From positions 248,001 to 312,000 of the forward strand of contig JACJZD010000002.1 in NCBI GenBank assembly GCA_020635795.1: 64,000 bases of DNA, in the 5' to 3' direction. The notes under the pieces are model-generated. The model had not been told where the DNA came from and ran no database searches. It worked only from the letters and a program-made list of their open reading frames with translations. The stretch is from Flavobacteriales bacterium (lineage in GTDB: Bacteria > Bacteroidota > Bacteroidia > Flavobacteriales_E > Vicingaceae). Shown here one piece after another: positions 60,065-64,000 of the stretch; position 1 is the first letter of the stretch; the number at the start of each line of letters is the position of its first letter. The translations under genes and the position numbers were made by a program.

Positions 60065-63000
60065 ATGAAAAAGATGAAATACAAACTAATAATTTTAAAC
60101 ACTTTTTTTATTATCTTTTCGGTAGGGCTTTTTGCTCAAGGAGGAGCAAACTGTTCATTAGCTTCGGCAAGCCCAGTAAACCTTCCTTTTTCTGCTTCAA
60201 ATCAAACAACTTGTGGGAATGGTAATGTTTATAATTCTGGAAACTCAACAGTTTGTGGAAATGGAGTTTATTTAGATGGAGAAGATTATTTGTATGTTTT
60301 TACTCCTAATACCTCAGGATTGATAAATATCAATATTACATCGACTTCATCATGGGTAGGTTTGTTTTTATACCAAGGTTGTCCATCAACTGGTTTATGT
60401 GTGTCTAGTTCAACATCATCATCAGGTAACCAATCACTTTCAAATATAAGTGTTACAGCGGGAGTTACGTATTACATCGTTATAGATAATTGGTCAGTCC
60501 CAACATGTATTGCAAGTTTTGGAATCAATATCTCTGCACCTACGGTTGCACCAACTCCTACTGTTCAAGATTGTCTAGGAGCAATTGCTGTTTGTCAAAA
60601 TGTATATTCAGAGGCAAATGCTTATTCAGGAACAGGTAATATTCCTAATGAAATAAATTCAGGTCCTTCTTGTTTAGGATCAGGCGAAAAAAATGATGTA
60701 TGGTATACTTTTACAACCCAAACCGCTGGAAATGTATGTTTTACAATTGACCCGAATGTTAATTCAGATGATTATGATTGGGCAGTATATAATTTAACGA
60801 GTAATTCTTGCTCTGATATTTACAATAACGCTGCTTTAGAAGTTAGTTGTAATTACTCTGGCACATCCGGCAATACAGGTCCAAATGGAAATTCAGGAAG
60901 TCAAAATGAACCTTGTATACCAGTTCAGGTGGGTCAAACTTATGTAGTTAATGTAAGTCAATTTTCTACATCAACAAATGGTTATACAATTGATTTTGGC
61001 GCTTCAACAGCATCTATTTTTGATAATGTACCTCCTAGTTTACAGGCAATAAGTTCCACAATTAAATGTGGGATGACTTCCTTGTCATTTAATTTTTCTG
61101 AGAATGTGTCTTGTAGTGGCATTTTAGAGTCTGATTTTGAGTTAAATGGTCCTGGCGGACCATATACTATTTCTTCAATAATTGGGTCGAGTTGTAATAG
61201 TGGAGCAAGTCAAGATAGATATTTTACTGTATCGGTTACTCCTGCGATTACAGATCCAGGTACCTATTCTTTTTGTGTAGCAAATACATCATCATCAATC
61301 TCTGACTTATGTGGAAATTTGGCTTTACCAGGATGTATTAATTTTGATATCGTTTATCCAACAGCAGAAGCTGGTGTTCCAGATACGTTAACATGTACAA
61401 ATCCCCAAGTTGTGTTGAATGGTGCAGGGTCTTCTTCTGGAAATTATAATTGGGGAACCATTGGAGGGAATGTTCTTTCTGGTCAGAATACTCTTACACC
61501 AACTGTAAATCAAACCGGAACATATATTATTGAAGTAAATTCAAACGATTGTATTAGTAGAGATACTGTTCAAATTTATCAAGATACTACTTTGCCAGTT
61601 GTTGTTGCTGGTATGGATACTTCCTTAACGTGTGTTAATGATACTATTCAACTATCAGGTTTTGTAAGTGGAAATAATATTGTTTACTATTGGACGGGAG
61701 CATCGATCGCTTCTGGAGATTCAACACTAAATCCATTTGTTGTTGGACCAGGAGTTTATACCTTAACAGCTGTGGATACATTAAATAATTGTCAATTATC
61801 AAGCTCATTAGAAGTATTTGAAAATAGAGACTTGCCTTATACTTATGCAGGTCCAGATTTGTCGATAAATTGTAATGTAGATACTGTGATTTTAAATGGC
61901 TCATCATCGATTGCTGGTTCTGAGTATACTTATCAATGGACTGATTTATCAGGAAATGTTGTTTCAGACTCCATTTATGGATCAACATTTATTCCAGGCA
62001 CATTTGTATTAACCGTTTCAAATACAATTAATAGTTGTCAATCTCAAGATACGATGGTTGTAGTTATTGATACAATTCCACCGATTGCAAACGCTGGAGC
62101 AGATACTTCATTAAATTGTGCCACTTTAAGTACTGGTGTACCCGTTAATGGAGTTGGATCACAATCTGGAGTAGGAATTTCTTATTTGTGGTCAACATCA
62201 AATGGAAATATTGTTATAGGAGGGACAAGTAATTATGCTCTTGTAAATCAGCCAGGAACTTATACTATTACAGTAACTAATAACAATAGTGGCTGTCAAA
62301 ATTCTGATGATGTTGTTGTTGTGATAGATACTGTTAGACCAGTAGCAAATGCTGGGCCAGATGTTTTTATTAATTGTAATAACACTAGTGCTAATTTAGA
62401 TGGGACGGCTTCTTCAATAGGAGGAAATATTCTTTACCAATGGTCGGGTCCTTTTTTATCGAGTGGAGCTACTACTAATTCAGCAATTGCAAATGGAGCA
62501 GGAACTTATACATTAACTGTAACAAACAGTTCAAATCAATGTGTAAAAACAGATATAGTAGTCGTTACTTCAGATTTAGTTCCTCCAGGTGCTAATGCGG
62601 GGACAAATACCTCTTTTTGCTCTAACCAAGTATTGAATTTAAATGGTTCTTCTACTAATGGTGATGAATATTTGTGGACAACAAATGATGGTAATATCCT
62701 ATCAGGAAGCACAACATTAGCTCCAATTATTAATCAAGGAGGTACTTACACTTTAACAGTAACAGATACATCCAATGGTTGTCAATCCGTTTCAAATGTG
62801 ATGATTGGTGAAATTTTTGTTTCAGCAATAATTGGGGCAAATCCAATCACGGGTCAAATGCCTTTAGATGTTGATTTTATAAATCTTGGTGTAGCTGATA
62901 GCTCTTATTGGAACTTTGGGAATGGTCAAACATTAGGAGATTCTAACAATATTAGTTCTTCGTCGATTACTTATTCAGAACAAGGAGATTATGTAGTTAC

Positions 63001-63337
63001 CTTGATATCTTTCAATGGTCAATGTTCGGATACAAATAGAATCTTAATTGAAGTAATAGGAACATCAATGTTAGTAGTCCCAAATGTTTTTACACCTAAT
63101 GGAGATGGCAAGAATGATGTTTTTGAGTTTATGTATAGAAATATAACTGATTTTGATTGTGTTATATTTAATAGATGGGGTAAACAAGTAGTTGAAATTA
63201 CTTCCCCAGATAAATCATGGAATGGTAAAGTTGATGGTGCTGAAGCATCAGATGGAACCTATTTCTATATCATTAAGGCAAAAGGAATGGATGATGTTGA
63301 TTATAATCTGAAGGGAACAGTATCATTAATTAGGTAA
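60065..63337 (+). CDS. Large secreted protein with Ig/PKD-type repeats and T9SS type B C-terminal domain
   Basis: 1090 residues from ATG 60065; a TTG three bases earlier is in frame but unneeded. Signal peptide ending SVGLFAQGGANCSL. Two N-terminal prolyl/CBM-like beta domains (about 30-160 and 165-310, with VWYTFTTQTAGNVCFTI), then an Ig-like domain (about 315-425). Next come about six tandem units of some 80 residues (about 430-920) that each begin AG-x-D-x-x-x-x-C (AGMDTSLTC, AGPDLSINC, AGADTSLNC, AGPDVFINC). A PKD-like domain follows (about 925-1000, YWNFGNGQTLGD), and the CHU_C sorting domain (about 1003-1090: VPNVFTPNGDGKNDVF, FNRWGKQVVE, SWNGKVDGAEASDGTYFYII). Probable surface adhesin or filament. 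Confidence 0.92.
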   Translation: MKKMKYKLIILNTFFIIFSVGLFAQGGANCSLASASPVNLPFSASNQTTCGNGNVYNSGNSTVCGNGVYLDGEDYLYVFTPNTSGLININITSTSSWVGLFLYQGCPSTGLCVSSSTSSSGNQSLSNISVTAGVTYYIVIDNWSVPTCIASFGINISAPTVAPTPTVQDCLGAIAVCQNVYSEANAYSGTGNIPNEINSGPSCLGSGEKNDVWYTFTTQTAGNVCFTIDPNVNSDDYDWAVYNLTSNSCSDIYNNAALEVSCNYSGTSGNTGPNGNSGSQNEPCIPVQVGQTYVVNVSQFSTSTNGYTIDFGASTASIFDNVPPSLQAISSTIKCGMTSLSFNFSENVSCSGILESDFELNGPGGPYTISSIIGSSCNSGASQDRYFTVSVTPAITDPGTYSFCVANTSSSISDLCGNLALPGCINFDIVYPTAEAGVPDTLTCTNPQVVLNGAGSSSGNYNWGTIGGNVLSGQNTLTPTVNQTGTYIIEVNSNDCISRDTVQIYQDTTLPVVVAGMDTSLTCVNDTIQLSGFVSGNNIVYYWTGASIASGDSTLNPFVVGPGVYTLTAVDTLNNCQLSSSLEVFENRDLPYTYAGPDLSINCNVDTVILNGSSSIAGSEYTYQWTDLSGNVVSDSIYGSTFIPGTFVLTVSNTINSCQSQDTMVVVIDTIPPIANAGADTSLNCATLSTGVPVNGVGSQSGVGISYLWSTSNGNIVIGGTSNYALVNQPGTYTITVTNNNSGCQNSDDVVVVIDTVRPVANAGPDVFINCNNTSANLDGTASSIGGNILYQWSGPFLSSGATTNSAIANGAGTYTLTVTNSSNQCVKTDIVVVTSDLVPPGANAGTNTSFCSNQVLNLNGSSTNGDEYLWTTNDGNILSGSTTLAPIINQGGTYTLTVTDTSNGCQSVSNVMIGEIFVSAIIGANPITGQMPLDVDFINLGVADSSYWNFGNGQTLGDSNNISSSSITYSEQGDYVVTLISFNGQCSDTNRILIEVIGTSMLVVPNVFTPNGDGKNDVFEFMYRNITDFDCVIFNRWGKQVVEITSPDKSWNGKVDGAEASDGTYFYIIKAKGMDDVDYNLKGTVSLIR

Positions 63338-63342
63338 GAATG

Positions 63343-63394
63343 TTAAATTTGAACAGAAAAAGGGCAATTTTGTCCTTTTTCTGTTCAAATTTAA
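63343..63394 (+). terminator. Long hairpin terminator after the type B cargo gene
   Basis: Perfect 21-base arms starting TTAAATTTGAACAG (63343-63363) and ending CTGTTCAAATTTAA (63374-63394), then a T run (63402-63409). It ends the 59737-63337 transcript. Confidence 0.8.
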
Positions 63395-63460
63395 ATTGAC
63401 TGTTTTTTTTAAGAAAAAAACACCTACTTTTAGGAGAATCAAATAGTAAAGAATTCTTTA

Positions 63461-64000
63461 ATGGGTTGCGAAATAAAAGCCATAACTTGTAAATTATCGA
63501 CAAACAAAGTTACTAATGAAATATTAGCTGGAAAATATGATATTCAGCCTTCTATAATTTACAAAAAAACTGGAATTCTTTTTCGATATAATACAACAGA
63601 AGATGTTATTGGTTCTGATTTAGCATGTCGTGCTGCTGAAGACCTTTTTACTACTTATAACCTAGATAGAAATAAGATTGGTTTTTTACTTTTTTGTACT
63701 GAGGGTCTTGATTATATAGCGCCTATGACTGCATGTTTAATTCAGGATCGGCTTGGATTGAAAAATAACATTGGGGCATTGGATTTGCCATCTGGTTGTG
63801 CTGGGTTTACTAATTCTTTAGGAATGGCTAAAGCTATAATAGAAAGTGGACAATCAGATAATGTACTATTACTTTTTGGAGATACTCCTGGGCTTGTAAC
63901 GAATCCAAATGACTTTAATTTAAGAGCATTATTTAGTGATGCAGGAGCTGCTGTTTTGATTGAGAAGTCAAACAAAAATCAGATCGGTAATGTGGTTTAT
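63461..64000 (+). CDS. KAS III (FabH-like) 3-oxoacyl-ACP synthase (partial, runs off window)
   Basis: 180 codons visible from ATG 63461, open to the edge. Thiolase-fold start with a Cys-containing N-terminus (MGCEIKAITCKLSTNKVTNE, then ILAGKYDIQPSIIYKKTGIL), the conserved DLACRAAEDLF, and the active-site region ALDLPSGCAGFTNSLGMAKA; the nucleophilic Cys is in GCAGF (about residue 113). FSDAGAAVLIEKS matches the KAS III family. It may act in fatty-acid, exopolysaccharide-acyl or secondary-lipid synthesis; the C-terminal His/Asn lie outside. Preceded by a terminator, so it starts a new unit. Confidence 0.85.
   Translation, partial: MGCEIKAITCKLSTNKVTNEILAGKYDIQPSIIYKKTGILFRYNTTEDVIGSDLACRAAEDLFTTYNLDRNKIGFLLFCTEGLDYIAPMTACLIQDRLGLKNNIGALDLPSGCAGFTNSLGMAKAIIESGQSDNVLLLFGDTPGLVTNPNDFNLRALFSDAGAAVLIEKSNKNQIGNVVY

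Noticed and set aside
61644..61988. 114-residue minus-strand frame inside the type B cargo gene
   Set aside because: Shadow of the repetitive Ser/Thr-rich coding sequence, no ribosome site or signal peptide.
1..64000. CRISPR arrays, prophage or intact insertion sequences
   Set aside because: No regular direct repeats with spacers, no transposase, integrase or phage structural genes were found.

Overview
The window is an AT-rich (roughly one third G+C) chromosomal stretch from a member of the Bacteroidota, most likely a marine or free-living Flavobacteriales relative. The evidence is a complete type IX secretion/gliding core (PorP/SprF-like protein followed by GldK, GldL, GldM, GldN), several proteins ending in type A or type B T9SS sorting domains, a long Bacteroidota-type IspG, a DUF4290 gene, LptE/LptB/MlaEF envelope genes, and promoters of the Bacteroidota form (TTTG / TAnnTTTG). 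Almost all genes look like ordinary chromosomal genes. The accessory signal is in small regulators, secreted proteins and short repeats.

Layout. 1-6 kb: a truncated YCF48/BNR-like secreted protein, an attC-like inverted repeat, chromate transporter, RsmI, an ECF sigma factor with an unusual membrane partner that ends in a T9SS-type C-terminal domain, and MlaFE. 6-10 kb: OmpA-like protein, a 47-residue Cys-rich lipoprotein, and feoAB behind a palindromic operator; feoB carries an in-frame palindromic repeat. 10-15 kb: SprT-like protein, aminotransferase, ManC, TatC, LptB, with three interspersed repeats around tatC. 15-24 kb: secG, a hypothetical protein, lptE, sigma-54 activator and miaB on the minus strand, then topA and an arginase-fold protein. 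24-30 kb: porP-gldKLMN, ending in a terminator next to tRNA-Cys. 30-38 kb: threonine aldolase, DUF3109, IspG, and two tandem secreted paralogues with different sorting domains. 38-46 kb: metH behind a SAM-I riboswitch, asnS, and dnaX, which needs a -1 frameshift at a run of ten A. 46-54 kb: secreted protein, methyltransferase, a PadR regulator overlapping a membrane protein with two GldL-like hairpins, an orphan RES-domain protein, UbiD, DnaJ. 54-64 kb: GrpE, TlpA-like protein, MurA, DUF4290, UvrD-type helicase, then a small exported protein, a large T9SS type B adhesin-like protein and the start of a KAS III (FabH-like) gene.

How the parts fit. Gld/Por proteins form the motor and outer-membrane complex of T9SS, and at least four gene products here look like its cargo. 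The ECF partner may let the cell sense T9SS cargo or envelope state, but this is inference. Iron uptake (feoAB) and methionine synthesis (metH) each carry visible local regulation. Several promoters lie only 4-9 bases upstream of start codons, which suggests leaderless or near-leaderless mRNAs; they also helped choose starts for chrA, tatC, lptB, padR, grpE and uvrD. No CRISPR array, rRNA operon, prophage or intact insertion sequence was seen.
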